DNA from: Sulfolobus tengchongensis
GTDB lineage: Archaea; Thermoproteota; Thermoprotei_A; Sulfolobales; Sulfolobaceae
Assembly (NCBI RefSeq): GCF_036967215.1
Contig: NZ_CP146016.1
Span: forward strand, 2,419,337 to 2,483,336
Direction of reading: 5' to 3'
DNA length: 64,000 nt
This document shows, piece by piece, positions 1 to 12,632 of the stretch. Numbering within the stretch: the first letter of the stretch is position 1; each line of letters opens with the position of its first letter. The translations under genes were made by a program, and so were the position numbers. Below the pieces are notes generated by a model, which worked only from the letters and a program-made list of their open reading frames with translations, searched no databases and was not told the origin of the DNA.

Positions 1-62
1 CATTGTGCAGCCTTTTTAGCTACTTCATTTAAATTACCAACTAATAATGTTTGTTCTGTCAT
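1..62 (-). CDS. 5' end of an unknown protein (partial, runs off the window)
   Basis: An ATG at 62 on the minus strand opens a frame reading MTEQTLLVGNLNEVAKKAAQ, which stays open to the window edge. A TATA-like element (tttaaata, 87-94; read on the minus strand tatttaaa) lies about 28 nt upstream, as expected for a leaderless Sulfolobales gene. Only about 20 residues are visible, so no family can be assigned. The gene is divergent from sua5, with a C/D box RNA between them. Confidence 0.55.
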   Translation of the reverse strand, partial: MTEQTLLVGNLNEVAKKAAQ

Positions 63-101
63 GACTATGACTTATTTGATCACACCTTTAAATAACTTTA
101 T

Positions 102-151
102 TCAGAGATCACCTCAACTATCATCAAACTCAACTTTCCCTAGATCATCAT
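102..151 (-). ncRNA. C/D box guide sRNA, D guide complementary to the 16S rRNA 3' end
   Basis: Read on the minus strand, the motifs are: C box ATGATGA (151-145), an 11-nt guide, D' box TTGA (133-130), a 3-nt spacer, C' box TGATGA (126-121), a 15-nt guide, and D box CTGA (105-102). The 50-nt length and motif spacing fit archaeal 2'-O-methylation guides. The guide before the D box contains TGAGGTGATC, complementary to GATCACCTCA, the 3' end of Sulfolobales 16S rRNA. By the D+5 rule the target is the C in GGAU-C-ACCUCA (E. coli C1533). A TATA-like element (rc of ctttaaagt, about 175-183) lies upstream. The target of the D' guide (TCTAGGGAAAG) is unknown. Expression is inferred. Confidence 0.72.
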
Positions 152-152
152 C

Positions 153-162
153 GATAAATATA
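153..162 (+). promoter_or_regulatory. TATA box of sua5
   Basis: The sequence gataaatata is centred about 34 nt before the sua5 ATG, so transcription should begin a few nucleotides before the start codon. The element abuts the predicted 5' end of the minus-strand C/D RNA, so the two divergent units share this stretch. Confidence 0.55.
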
Positions 163-173
163 TTTGTTCCTAA

Positions 174-1923
<1,750 letters not shown>

Positions 1924-1932
<9 letters not shown>

Positions 1933-3189
1933 GGAAAGTCCCCTTACCCTAAGCTTACCACTAACTACCTTACCATAAGCTTCAATATCCTTTGAGCTAC
2001 TTACTACATTTTTGAGTAATTCTTTAAGGTTTCCCGTAACAATCACTTCTCTTAAGCCCTTTTTCTCCTCTTTTTTATTTATCCAACTTACACTCGCAAC
2101 CAAGCTGAAATTTCCAGAACTTAAATCTGCAGTATCGATACCTTGTACTTGATCTATTACAACGCTATTATCTTCTACCTCATGCTCGCTATTTCTATGT
2201 TTCACAACGATATTTGAGAAATCTATAAGGGGTAATGTAAAATATGATGGAATTAAAGAATCTATAGTTCTAGAAGCTGAACTAGTGTTATCTATTGAGG
2301 CTTTTATGGACCAATATGTATTGCTTAGAAAAGTTTTTACTATTCCATTTTCAATTACATTGTTAATCTTAGAAGGATTACCTTCATCATCAAAAGATCT
2401 ACTAAAGGGTAATGCTGAATCTAAAGGGTTATCAATTATTTCTAAATCTTCATTTATAAGCTCTCCCAACTTAAATGGGGTTATTCTCTTAAAATAGCTC
2501 TTAGCGGAAAACAATGAAGGGAAGAGTGATGAGAATATGGAGTCCAACGCTTTTTGCGTAAAAGTTACGTCATATCCTTTCACGTCTACCTTTTCTCTTT
2601 TTCTTAATATTTTAGCCTTTTCAATTATTGTCTCCTTTAGTTTATCAAGTTTGATATCATGATTTCTTGAGAGGTTATATTCATAAATTTCTGGAGAGTT
2701 ATTGTCGCTATTAGCTAGAATTTGTATTAGAAATAATCCTCGTTTTTCACCTACGTCAACTCCTTCGGTATTAATTATTGAGATTTCGTAATCTATTATT
2801 GATACCGATATTGAAGTTAGATTTAATTTATCCTCTAAGTCATTCATTTCTGAAACTACTTCCTTTACCTTATCCTCAGCGTTTTCTAACTTATATAATC
2901 CATTAAGTTTCCTAATTGGCTTTCGTGATGGTAAGACATTAGCCTTATCTGAATCCCCTAATTTAGCCACTTTTAATGCGTCTTCTAGAATCTTATCATC
3001 AAGTTTCTTAGAGTAAAGGTAACCCATTCTGTTATTACTATCGATTACCCTGATCCCATAGCCATTTTCCTCTATTTTTATTGGGATATAATATTTATCT
3101 TTAGTTATAGTATATTCTTTGAGTTTAATCGAGAATATTTCAGCAGAGATTCCTAATTCCTTAGCTCTTGAAATTATTTTTTCATACAT
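1924..3189 (-). CDS. TldD/PmbA family protein, PmbA-like subunit
   Basis: 421 residues, matching the PmbA (TldE) branch of the family. In bacteria TldD and TldE form a heterodimeric metalloprotease in which TldD carries the zinc site and TldE shapes the substrate channel. No HExxxH motif is present here, as expected for the TldE-type partner. Its start overlaps the end of the tldD-like gene by 8 nt, the usual arrangement for the two subunits. The natural substrate in Sulfolobales is unknown. The 3' end overlaps birA on the opposite strand by 9 nt. Confidence 0.85.
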
Positions 3190-4516
3190 ATCCTCCCACC
3201 TTGAGTCTCTTAACCCTTACATATGGACCCCCATCACTAACGTGTACTTCTTGCCCCCCTTTACCACAATACCCATTAGACATACCAAAGTCTTTAGAGA
3301 CCAATTCAACCATTCCCAATGCTTCTATAGTATATCCTGATATGCCGACATTTCTTAAAGGCTCTTTTATTTGACCATTTTCTATTCTATAACCTTCTTG
3401 TATCGCAAATTGGAAAGTACCATCTGCACTGGTTTCACCACCTACGGGAGATACTAAATAATATCCTTCCTTTATTCCCTCAAATATTTCATCTAAACTG
3501 GAATTTCCGGGTAACATATAGGTATTCCTCATTCTAATTAAAGGTACGTTTCTGTAATTCTGCGCTCTAGAGTTTCCGGTTGGTGGTTGACCAAGATATG
3601 CAGAATAGTATCTATCAGTCATGAATTCCTTTACAACACCTTTTTCTAAAATTTTTACCTCTCTTCCCTCAACTCCTTCATCATCATAATAGATTAAGGT
3701 AGATTGAGGATAGTTTCCAATAGGAAGATCAGAAATATTTAAGAAGTCTTCTCCTATTTTCTTTCCCCTTAACTGATATAGTAAACCATTTACAGCAGTG
3801 TCGGCTTCAGCAAGATGACCTACTGCTTCATGAGTAAAGACCCCAACTACTTCCGGGGCTAGCACTACCGGATATTCCCCACCTTTTGGCACCACTCCTT
3901 TTAATTGATTTTCTAATCTATGTCGAAGTTTTTCTAAGATCTGATTGATATCAAATGTTTCTAACACATAACCAAAATGAGTAGTGATAATCTCGGAAAC
4001 TTCAGCTGTGATATCGCCTTCCCTTGCTATTATGAAGATGGATAGACTCGATAAATTGCCATCAATTGTTATTTCCCTATCTTCTGTACTATAATATTCC
4101 TTGTGAAACTTCTCTTCAGAATATTTTAGGGTAAATGACCTTATACTGGGATGTAAACTTTTAATTTGCGTTGCTATCTTATCTAAATCTGAACTCTCTT
4201 CTTCTATGCTCTTACTTATATCCTTACCTATTTTTACACTATCGTGCTTAGATGGTAAGTAGACTATATTAACTCTTTCATCACCGTAAGTGTTATTCAC
4301 AACGTCTTCAATTTCTCCCTCATCGATCTTGTTGGTCACTTTAAATCCTAAATTCCTATTAGTTATTACCCTAATTGAATAACCTTCATCTATACCATAT
4401 CTACTTACATATTTTCTATCCTCAGTGATGGTGATACTACTAGTTTTAACTCTTTCAAATCTAATATCAGCAAAGCTTGCTCCTAGGTTTTCTGCTCTTC
4501 TTAGATATCTAAACAT
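3182..4516 (-). CDS. tldD: TldD family zinc metalloprotease subunit
   Basis: 444 residues with the zinc motif HEAVGH at 229-234 followed by an acidic residue (LAEAD), the catalytic signature of TldD. GGETSADGTFQFAIQEGY-type sequence near 360-380 is also family-typical. It is predicted to act with the adjacent PmbA-like protein in trimming or unfolding peptides in the cytoplasm. The ATG at 4516 is preceded on the minus strand by a TATA-like attatata (about 4544-4552) and essentially no leader, so this gene leads the two-gene operon. It is divergent from nikR across 39 nt. Confidence 0.9.
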   Translation of the reverse strand: MFRYLRRAENLGASFADIRFERVKTSSITITEDRKYVSRYGIDEGYSIRVITNRNLGFKVTNKIDEGEIEDVVNNTYGDERVNIVYLPSKHDSVKIGKDISKSIEEESSDLDKIATQIKSLHPSIRSFTLKYSEEKFHKEYYSTEDREITIDGNLSSLSIFIIAREGDITAEVSEIITTHFGYVLETFDINQILEKLRHRLENQLKGVVPKGGEYPVVLAPEVVGVFTHEAVGHLAEADTAVNGLLYQLRGKKIGEDFLNISDLPIGNYPQSTLIYYDDEGVEGREVKILEKGVVKEFMTDRYYSAYLGQPPTGNSRAQNYRNVPLIRMRNTYMLPGNSSLDEIFEGIKEGYYLVSPVGGETSADGTFQFAIQEGYRIENGQIKEPLRNVGISGYTIEALGMVELVSKDFGMSNGYCGKGGQEVHVSDGGPYVRVKRLKVGGYV

Positions 4517-4555
4517 ACTGTTTACTTTAATACTCTTTTCAAGTATATAATATCA

Positions 4556-4957
4556 ATGAATGTTGAGAAAATAAGCATATCTTTGCCTAAAGATCTTTAT
4601 AAAGAATTAGAAGAGTTTATAGCACGTAAAAGTATCCAAGATAGGTCTAAGATATTTCAAGTAGCTTTAAGAAATTATTTGGATGAAAACAGAGAAAGCA
4701 ATGAGATTGTTTATGGAATTATAAACTTAGTATATGATAATGAAGAGGCTTCTGAGTCCTTAACTAAAATTCAACATGAGTATAGTAATTACATTATTTC
4801 TACTCTTCATTTGCATGTTAATGATAGAATATGCATAGAGGCTATAGCTGTAAAGGGAGAGAAAAACAAGTTGGTAGAATTAAATAATAAACTGGGGCAA
4901 ACTAAAGGAATTCTTAAAGCTAGGTTCTTAATATCTTTCCCTTATGAAAAAAGTTAG
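4556..4957 (+). CDS. nikR: NikR-like nickel-responsive ribbon-helix-helix regulator
   Basis: 133 residues: an N-terminal ribbon-helix-helix DNA-binding segment (ISISLPKDLYKELEEF) followed by a ferredoxin-like ACT domain. His74, His85, His87 and Cys93 align with the nickel ligands His76, His87, His89 and Cys95 of E. coli NikR, with the same HxH and C spacing, so Ni(II) or a similar metal is the expected effector. The gene overlaps the next ORF by 14 nt and is probably transcribed with it and homoserine dehydrogenase. No nickel transporter is visible here, so its targets lie elsewhere. A short inverted repeat (ATACT/AGTAT) in the upstream gap is too weak to call an operator. Confidence 0.82.
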   Translation: MNVEKISISLPKDLYKELEEFIARKSIQDRSKIFQVALRNYLDENRESNEIVYGIINLVYDNEEASESLTKIQHEYSNYIISTLHLHVNDRICIEAIAVKGEKNKLVELNNKLGQTKGILKARFLISFPYEKS

Positions 4958-5618
4958 TATATCAGAAGATGTTAAAAGTTTAGGTGTTTTTGTTGCAATA
5001 GCTGAAGTAAGCAATGTAATAGTGAAGGAAACAGATCCCCTTATAGAGGATATGGTTAAAAAGATTGAAGAGAAATACAGATTACAAGACCCTGAATTAT
5101 TGAAGAATGATCCAGTTGTCAAGGCTTATAGAGATTTTTATTGGAGAATAGGGATTGATCCTACGAAAATTAGACCAAGTGGTGAAGCTCTTAGAAGAAG
5201 GATAGCTAGAGGGAATAAATTTCCTAGGATAAATACAGTTGTAGATATAGGAAATATTTCGAGTGTTGAAACACTAGTTCCGATAGGGATTTATAATAGG
5301 GATAAGGTTATCGGTAACTTATATCTGACTCTCTCAAAAGGTGGAGAGGATTTCTTAGGTTTGGGTAAGAAAATTGAAAAACTAAATAGAGGCGTACCAA
5401 TATTAGTTGATGATGAAGGTAAAGTTCTTCATATCTATCCTCACAGAGACTCAATCTTAACTAGTATAAGCCTTGATACTAAGAATGTAATAGTAATTGG
5501 CGCAGGTGTGCCCAAAGTTGACGAGAGCTTAGTTAAGTATGCAGTGGATCTTGTAGTAGATTTATTAGAGAAAATATGTAATGGTAAGAGAGATTATGAA
5601 ACTCAGGTGATTAAATGA
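4944..5618 (+). CDS. B3/B4 tRNA-binding domain protein (PheRS beta-like, COG3382)
   Basis: 224 residues resembling the free-standing B3/B4 domain of phenylalanyl-tRNA synthetase beta. Recognisable stretches are [20 protein letters not shown] (about 57-76), the following [11 protein letters not shown], and [13 protein letters not shown] near 100. Stand-alone B3/B4 proteins are thought to bind amino acids or act as editing-like factors, but no reaction is established for this branch. It overlaps nikR by 14 nt upstream and hom by 4 nt (ATGA) downstream, so translation is probably coupled across the three genes. Confidence 0.75.
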   Translation: MKKVSISEDVKSLGVFVAIAEVSNVIVKETDPLIEDMVKKIEEKYRLQDPELLKNDPVVKAYRDFYWRIGIDPTKIRPSGEALRRRIARGNKFPRINTVVDIGNISSVETLVPIGIYNRDKVIGNLYLTLSKGGEDFLGLGKKIEKLNRGVPILVDDEGKVLHIYPHRDSILTSISLDTKNVIVIGAGVPKVDESLVKYAVDLVVDLLEKICNGKRDYETQVIK

Positions 5619-6559
5619 AGCTATTGTTAATTGGGTATGGGAATGTGGGGAAGGCATTTAGAAAATTATTTCACGAAAAGAAAGAGAGATATCCAATATT
5701 ACAAAATGTGGAAATTGTTGGGATAGTGACTAGGCAAGGGTTAATGTTAGGGGATAAGGAGAATTTTACTGTAGATAAACAAGTGTCCGTACTAGACGCA
5801 ATAGATTACGTAAAACCAGATGTAATCGTTGACATGTCTTCACCTAATTATAAGGACGGTGAACCGTCTGTAAGTGCGTATATGAGGGCTTTATCAAATG
5901 GAATCCACGTTATAACTGTAAATAAAGCGCCTCTTGCATTAAAATTTAGGGAGATATTTGATGTTGCTGAAAAAGTAGGTGCAAAAATTGGATTTCAAGG
6001 TACAGTAATGAGCGGTACACCCTCAGTAAATCTCTTTAGAATCCAACCAGTAGTAGAAGTATCTAGAATTAGGGGGATACTTAATGGTACTACAAACTAT
6101 ATATTGACCAGACTTTACGAGGGATTAAGTTTTAATGAGGCCATTAAAGAAGCTAAAGAGAAGGGGTATGCAGAAGAAGATCCTACATTAGATCTTAATG
6201 GTTTTGATGCAGCAGCTAAATTGACAATTCTGACAAATTTCGTAATGAATAGAAATGTGAAAATAGGCGACTTTAAGTTTAAAGGAATAACAGAAATTAC
6301 AAGCGAAGAGATAAGGAGAGCTAAGAGTGAAGGTAAGAAAATAAAGCTAATAGCTTACGCTGATAACTATACTATACAAGTTTCTCCTCAAGTTTTAAGT
6401 CCTCAAGATCCATTATACTACATAGATGGAGTTGAAAATGCATTAGAAATTCAAAATGAAATACAACGAATCATAATTAGAGGTCCTGGAGCCGGACCGA
6501 TAAATGCCGCATACGGTGCACTATCTGATTTAGTACTATTATTGGAAGGATGTTTATAA
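5615..6559 (+). CDS. hom: Homoserine dehydrogenase
   Basis: Reduces aspartate semialdehyde to homoserine with NAD(P)H, committing carbon to threonine and methionine. The 314 residues contain the Rossmann motif GYGNVGKAF (7-15), the substrate-domain signature NGTTNYI near 158 and a C-terminal [10 protein letters not shown] segment. It has no fused ACT or aspartokinase domain, so feedback control is probably limited. The ATGA overlap with the preceding gene places it third in the nikR unit. A run of seven T residues follows the stop codon by a few bases. Confidence 0.93.
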   Translation: MKLLLIGYGNVGKAFRKLFHEKKERYPILQNVEIVGIVTRQGLMLGDKENFTVDKQVSVLDAIDYVKPDVIVDMSSPNYKDGEPSVSAYMRALSNGIHVITVNKAPLALKFREIFDVAEKVGAKIGFQGTVMSGTPSVNLFRIQPVVEVSRIRGILNGTTNYILTRLYEGLSFNEAIKEAKEKGYAEEDPTLDLNGFDAAAKLTILTNFVMNRNVKIGDFKFKGITEITSEEIRRAKSEGKKIKLIAYADNYTIQVSPQVLSPQDPLYYIDGVENALEIQNEIQRIIIRGPGAGPINAAYGALSDLVLLLEGCL

Positions 6560-6563
6560 CAGA

Positions 6564-6570
6564 TTTTTTT
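6564..6570 (+). terminator. Oligo-T tract after hom
   Basis: Seven consecutive T residues lie 5 nt past the hom stop codon, a typical archaeal intrinsic termination signal. The same AT-rich stretch may also serve as promoter for the following heme O synthase gene. Confidence 0.45.
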
Positions 6571-6596
6571 ATTCTCATAATACTTACTATATGTTG

Positions 6597-7454
6597 ATGA
6601 GTATAGAGCAGAAAGTAAAAGCTTATCTGAAGTTGGGTAAACTCGGAGTTGTAAGCTTACTTGATTTAGCGGCTATTGCTGGTGCTTTCTTAGCTTATAG
6701 GCATGGGATGTCTCTTTTACCTATACTTCCAATGTTAATTGGTGGCACTTTGGCATCAATGGGAGCAATGATAATTAACAGTGGGATAGAAATTGATAAA
6801 GATAAGTTAATGTCACGAACATTAAAGAGACCCACTGTTGTAGGTTACGTTGGTAAGAAAGAAGCAATATTAGTCGGTTCCTTATTAGCAGTTATAGGCA
6901 CAATAATAGGCTTTATAGATAATACATTGACAGCTTTCTTTATAGCATTAGGTGTTATAATATATGTATTTGTGTACACAATCCTATTGAAACCTAGGAC
7001 ATGGTTAAATATAGTAATAGGAGGATTTGCGGGAAGTGCTGCAGCTTGGGCTGGATATACCTCCTTGACAAATTCTTTAACCTTAGAAGGATTTCTTTTA
7101 GGTCTTCTAATATTTATGTGGACTCCTGGTCATTTCTGGTCTCTGGCATTAAAGTACAGGGAAGATTACATGAATGCTCACTATCCTATGCTACCAGCAG
7201 TTGTTGGAATAACTGCATCAGCAAGGGCAATAGCTATTTCTAATGCATTAATGATTCCCATAGTACTTCTGATGGCGATGTATATCAGTCTAATAGCCTT
7301 AATAGCATCCGCAGTTATAAGCGCAGTTTTGATGTTCTTATCCTATAGATTAATAATTAATCCAACTAAAGAAGAAGCAATGAGATCATTTATATTTTCC
7401 AATATTTATCTAATGTTAATTCTCTTGATAATTATAATAGTTAAATTAATATGA
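6597..7454 (+). CDS. ctaB: Protoheme IX farnesyltransferase (heme O synthase, CtaB/CyoE)
   Basis: Transfers a prenyl chain to heme b to make heme O, the precursor of the A-type hemes used by the terminal oxidases of Sulfolobales. This UbiA-superfamily membrane protein has about nine hydrophobic segments and carries the polyprenyl-diphosphate motif N-S-G-I-E-I-D-K-D with the following MSRTLKRP, diagnostic of heme O synthases. The second aspartate-rich loop is the region around residues 190-200. An in-frame ATG at 6591 adds two residues; [15 protein letters not shown] from 6597 is the more likely N-terminus. The 3' end overlaps the convergent membrane-protein gene by 9 nt. Confidence 0.92.
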   Translation: MSIEQKVKAYLKLGKLGVVSLLDLAAIAGAFLAYRHGMSLLPILPMLIGGTLASMGAMIINSGIEIDKDKLMSRTLKRPTVVGYVGKKEAILVGSLLAVIGTIIGFIDNTLTAFFIALGVIIYVFVYTILLKPRTWLNIVIGGFAGSAAAWAGYTSLTNSLTLEGFLLGLLIFMWTPGHFWSLALKYREDYMNAHYPMLPAVVGITASARAIAISNALMIPIVLLMAMYISLIALIASAVISAVLMFLSYRLIINPTKEEAMRSFIFSNIYLMLILLIIIIVKLI

Positions 7455-7997
7455 AATATCTATTACCATATCTGCTATCTTTTTAGAGGATATTACTATT
7501 CTAATATCTATATCTCCACATTTTCTCCTTATCACTAACTTATCCTCGTTCAGATAGGAAACTTTTAGTCCAGAACAATTTGAAACTCCAGACAGTTTAT
7601 AATAGTAATATGGATTTCTTATTCGATTTAATGCTTTATTAAAAACATAATTAAATAACTCGTGTGGATCATGAGAGGTCATATTTATGGGAATCTTAAA
7701 TTTTATTTCAATGTAATCCTCACTATAACTTATCGTCATGTTTCTTCTAGTTAATAAGAACGACATTGGCAGTGGTATTATTGCAGGAATTAATAGAAAA
7801 TAATCAGCATATTTTGGAATTACGTTGACAAATAAATAATATGTTGTTCCTAAGGTGATTGGTAAGCCCAGTAATATATATTTTATTACCTCTTTTAAAT
7901 CTCCGTATTTCCTGCTCATTATAAAGGAGATGATGCTAGTTCCAACTATGGGTGGTATTGCTGATAATAATGAAATAATTATGTCCTTCTTGGTCAC
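7446..7997 (-). CDS. Unknown membrane protein, three N-terminal helices and a soluble tail
   Basis: 183 residues that I do not recognise. Hydrophobic segments lie at about 7-27, 38-59 and 66-85; the remaining 95 residues are charged and should form a soluble domain containing two cysteines near its end (RRKCGDIDI). The start is GTG at 7997, with a TATA-like ttttaag (rc, about 8020-8028) 26-30 nt upstream, so it is probably leaderless. It faces ctaB tail to tail and overlaps it by 9 nt. It could be a cofactor- or respiratory-chain-related accessory, but nothing in the sequence shows that. Confidence 0.6.
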   Translation of the reverse strand: MTKKDIIISLLSAIPPIVGTSIISFIMSRKYGDLKEVIKYILLGLPITLGTTYYLFVNVIPKYADYFLLIPAIIPLPMSFLLTRRNMTISYSEDYIEIKFKIPINMTSHDPHELFNYVFNKALNRIRNPYYYYKLSGVSNCSGLKVSYLNEDKLVIRRKCGDIDIRIVISSKKIADMVIDISY

Positions 7998-8069
7998 ATA
8001 TATTATTCCTGCTAATTAGCTTAAAAAGATAAATACAAGGTTACTGCATGTATCTTGAGGTTGCTATAG

Positions 8070-9876
<1,807 letters not shown>

Positions 9877-9937
9877 ACGTTATACTATTTCTTTTCAGAG
9901 GTAAAAAATATTTAGTATCAGATTGGTTATAAGGTAA

Positions 9938-10390
9938 GTGTTGAACAGAGTTTTAATGTTTTACCATAGAGGTATCTTTAATGAAAACTTAAAGAGAGTT
10001 TTAAGGGAAAATAATATAAATGTAATAGATATAAGATTGGGAAAATATGTAGAAATAGATATAATTGATGATCCTAAAAAGGTGATCTTATTGATTGGTG
10101 AGCCATTGTTTATTGTAACTGAGATTGGTGGAAAGTTTAAGCAATTGTTTTACGATATGAGATTTTGGGAATGTCATGAGATTTTAGAGGAGAAATGGAG
10201 AAAAGCTGAAAATGAAACTGAGAAAAACTATTTACAAGCTATAATATTAATTTGCGCATCAATGATTAAGTACTTGAAGGGTGAAGTAGAGGTTTCTAAT
10301 ATGTTAATGGATAAGGCGTTATCTCTTATATCCAATTTTCCTCAAGAACTCCTTCCTCTCCTTTATATCAGACTCGGACTCGACTCCTAA
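9938..10390 (+). CDS. DUF309 family protein
   Basis: 150 residues ending in a DUF309 helical domain. The family signature [12 protein letters not shown] is visible at about 72-83, followed by [17 protein letters not shown]. The function of DUF309 proteins is not established. The best start is GTG at 9938, 26-30 nt after a TATA-like aaatattta (about 9905-9913). The last 72 nt are antisense to the adenosine-specific kinase gene, the longest tail-to-tail overlap in the window. Confidence 0.75.
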   Translation: MLNRVLMFYHRGIFNENLKRVLRENNINVIDIRLGKYVEIDIIDDPKKVILLIGEPLFIVTEIGGKFKQLFYDMRFWECHEILEEKWRKAENETEKNYLQAIILICASMIKYLKGEVEVSNMLMDKALSLISNFPQELLPLLYIRLGLDS

Positions 10391-10810
10391 TGGGGTATAT
10401 CCGTCTACTACTCCAATTATACCTCTTCCTTGGTCAGTTTCTGCTACTAAAACTTGTAGAGGGTTTGCAGTTGCTGCGAATATCCTAACGACTTCTTCTA
10501 CGTTCTTTATTCTATTTAACACATTTATTGGATAACCATTCTTTAAGTAAATTACAAAAATATGTCCAGCTCCTATCTTTTTCGCATTCTCAATGGCAAT
10601 TTTAATTAATTCTTGATCATTTCCATCATATCTTACAAGCCTTTTACCACTTGCTTCATTAAATGCTATGCCAAACTTGAGATGTGGACTACTAGATGAT
10701 AAAGTTTCATATAGATCTTCTACAGTTTTAATGAAATGAGATTGGCCGATAATTACATTTGTTCCTTCAGGTATATCTATCCTTACGACATCTATTTTTA
10801 CGCTCATCAA
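10319..10810 (-). CDS. Adenosine-specific kinase (COG1839 family)
   Basis: 163 residues of the small archaeal family annotated as adenosine-specific kinase. Family-typical stretches include [21 protein letters not shown], the [12 protein letters not shown] segment and [21 protein letters not shown]. The catalytic assignment rests on family annotation and I see no classical P-loop. The TATA-like tttatataat (rc of 10811-10820) lies too close to the ATG, so the promoter is uncertain. The 3' end overlaps the DUF309 gene by 72 nt on the opposite strand. A C/D-like RNA and a secreted-protein gene lie just upstream on the same strand. Confidence 0.8.
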   Translation of the reverse strand: MMSVKIDVVRIDIPEGTNVIIGQSHFIKTVEDLYETLSSSSPHLKFGIAFNEASGKRLVRYDGNDQELIKIAIENAKKIGAGHIFVIYLKNGYPINVLNRIKNVEEVVRIFAATANPLQVLVAETDQGRGIIGVVDGYTPLGVESESDIKERKEFLRKIGYKR

Positions 10811-10846
10811 TTATATAAAAGGGGGTTAAAATAAATATGTTTTTCA

Positions 10847-10902
10847 TCAGTGAAGGACCACTACATCACATTCATCAGTTGTACTCCCGTAGTCCTCATC
10901 CA
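10847..10902 (-). ncRNA. Probable C/D box sRNA overlapping a stop codon
   Basis: On the minus strand: C-like box TGGATGA (10902-10896), a 17-nt guide, D' box CTGA (10878-10875), a short spacer, C'-like box GTGATGT, a 12-nt guide (AGTGGTCCTTCA) and D box CTGA (10850-10847). D', C', the second guide and D have good spacing; the C box is imperfect (GGATGA core). The TGA in the C box is also the stop codon of the upstream ORF, so the RNA could be cut from that mRNA's 3' end. I could not place its rRNA or tRNA targets. Confidence 0.5.
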
Positions 10903-11306
10903 CTATTTAAATACGCATAGCTAATTATAACCTCTTCGTTTTGATTCAGATTAACATCGTACGTTAAATGCAACTGTGTTACTAATATTTTGTATTGGCC
11001 CATGGGTAAATTAAACATGGCAACTCCTTGTGCATTGGTAAAGTTATATGTATAGAATGAGTAAGTAGTACCATTATATTTATACACCCAAATTACGGCA
11101 TTAGCGAGTGGAGATTTTCCCCCAAACGGTCCATAATTCATTATTACATTTACTTTTAGTGTATATAATCCATTATTTTGGGAACCACCAAGTGTTATTG
11201 TATTAATTTCTGTTTTGTATTTATGTCCTTCATAGACTCCTATTGCCATAATTATGATGACTATAACTGCTAGTGCCAATAGTATTTGTTTGTTCATCAA
11301 AAGCAC
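10896..11306 (-). CDS. Unknown membrane-anchored extracytoplasmic protein
   Basis: 136 residues. A short N-terminus is followed by one hydrophobic helix (about 7-26, LLALAVIVIIIMAIGV) and about 105 residues rich in Thr, Asn, Tyr and Val. The alternating pattern and segments such as PLANAVIWVYKYNG and NAQGVAMFNLPMGQYKI suggest a beta-sandwich of the carboxypeptidase-regulatory or CNA-B type exposed outside the cell. No catalytic motif is visible. The second ATG (residue 4, 11297) is also possible. Its stop codon lies inside the C box of a predicted guide RNA. Function unknown. Confidence 0.6.
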   Translation of the reverse strand: MLLMNKQILLALAVIVIIIMAIGVYEGHKYKTEINTITLGGSQNNGLYTLKVNVIMNYGPFGGKSPLANAVIWVYKYNGTTYSFYTYNFTNAQGVAMFNLPMGQYKILVTQLHLTYDVNLNQNEEVIISYAYLNSG

Positions 11307-11346
11307 TGCATTAATCTAATATAAAAGTTCAATCCTAATCTGTTAT

Positions 11347-11898
11347 GTGGTAAATAAGTTATACGAGGCTTTTATGTATGTAATAAAGTACGAGTTGAAA
11401 CAATCAATTAGACGGTACGTAATATTAGGGGCATTTGATGGTATATTATTAGGTTTGTCAATTCTGTTAGCTGGTGTAATTTCACACATAAGTCTGGATA
11501 GCATATCTATTTCGATATATAGTGGAATTGTTGCTACGGCTATTTCATCTACATGGAATGCATTAGTAGTAGAATTAGGTGAAAAGAAAACTGAGCTAGA
11601 AAGGATGGAGAAACAAGTATTAAAAAGTTTAAGAGGTACGATATATGATTATAGTGGCAAAATAGCTTCAGTATTGGCAGCAATTGCTCATGGTCTTTCG
11701 CCTTTCTTAGGATTGACTGTGCTATATATGTATGAGTATTCTCATAGTACTTTTCTCTCATTATGCGTGGGATTAGCATCCTTAGGTATTTTAGGCTTAC
11801 TTTATGGAGAGGGAATAAAAAATAAAATATATACTATGATTCAACTAATAGTAGCAGGCATAGTCACGGCTTTTATCACGCTTTTAATTATAAGGTAG
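11347..11898 (+). CDS. VIT1/Ccc1-like (DUF125) membrane protein
   Basis: 183 residues with about five hydrophobic segments (roughly 26-45, 54-72, 100-122, 132-150, 158-180). The opening helix AFDGILLGLSILLAG and the charged stretch ELGEKKTELERMEKQ between helices 2 and 3 resemble the vacuolar iron/manganese transporter (VIT1/Ccc1) family. A metal-export role is inferred from the family only. It starts with GTG at 11347; an ATG at 11345 is out of frame and stops at once. A TATA-like taatataaaa (about 11315-11325) lies 26-30 nt upstream. Confidence 0.6.
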   Translation: MVNKLYEAFMYVIKYELKQSIRRYVILGAFDGILLGLSILLAGVISHISLDSISISIYSGIVATAISSTWNALVVELGEKKTELERMEKQVLKSLRGTIYDYSGKIASVLAAIAHGLSPFLGLTVLYMYEYSHSTFLSLCVGLASLGILGLLYGEGIKNKIYTMIQLIVAGIVTAFITLLIIR

Positions 11899-12040
11899 TT
11901 ATTTAGGTTTTGTATGGGTTACTTCTAGCTAGATAATTCAAGTTATAGATTTGGTTGATGTTGTTTTTAACATAAACATTATTATATTACGTAAATCTTA
12001 TAATAGTCATATTTTTAAGCTATTTAAACAGAATGAGCAT

Positions 12041-12577
12041 ATGGAAGTATTGAAAAGAGTTGATAAGCAAGAGGAATTAAAAAAAGAGGTTATGGAATTA
12101 GCTAAACAGATAGAACAAGATGATTTAAAAGTTGTAACTTTCATGGAATACACTACTCCTCCTGAAAAAATTAAACCAAAAGTAATAAAATTTGAGAAAG
12201 TATTGCCGTTATTGGAGAAGATAGCTGAATTAGGAAAGATTGAAAAAGGCGTTGCTAAGATTATGTTCTATTCTCCTTCTACGGCTAGAAATAGGGGTCT
12301 GACACCAACGATGATGGCAGGGTTTCAACTACTTAAGCCAGGAGCATCCACTAAACCACATTCACATAATATGGCCTCAATTTATTTCGTGTTTAAAGGG
12401 AAGGGATATTCAGTGATAGGTAATGAGAGAATAGAGTGGAAAGCTGGTGACGTTTTTGTAGTACCTGCAAATGACATTCACTATCATGTTAATACTGGCG
12501 ATGAGGATTCTATATTGTTTGACGTTACTGACTCTGGGTTAATTGAAAGTTTAGGTATACTGGAATTTAGAGAATAA
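12041..12577 (+). CDS. Cupin-domain protein
   Basis: 178 residues: a helical, lysine/glutamate-rich N-terminal half, then one cupin barrel with metal-ligand motif HSHN (about 104-107), GKGYSVIG, and the second motif [14 protein letters not shown]. The layout recalls single-domain relatives of gentisate dioxygenase, but the substrate cannot be read from the sequence. The frame is open back to a TTG at 11951; I prefer ATG 12041 because a TATA-like ttttaag (about 12013-12019) sits 26 nt before it and the added 30 residues look non-conserved. The 142-nt gap to the upstream gene holds nothing else recognisable. Confidence 0.75.
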   Translation: MEVLKRVDKQEELKKEVMELAKQIEQDDLKVVTFMEYTTPPEKIKPKVIKFEKVLPLLEKIAELGKIEKGVAKIMFYSPSTARNRGLTPTMMAGFQLLKPGASTKPHSHNMASIYFVFKGKGYSVIGNERIEWKAGDVFVVPANDIHYHVNTGDEDSILFDVTDSGLIESLGILEFRE

Positions 12578-12632
12578 CAAGTAACAACTAAAATAAAAGG
12601 AAGATGGAAAAATCTCATTGCTAATGATATAT

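Noticed and set aside
4530-4546. ATACT/AGTAT inverted repeat as a NikR operator
   Set aside because: Arms are short, spacing differs from known NikR sites, and the bases double as TATA elements of both divergent genes.
11951-12040. N-terminal extension of the cupin protein from TTG 11951
   Set aside because: The extension is Ile/Asn-rich without conservation signs, and the TATA box lies inside it, 26 nt before ATG 12041.
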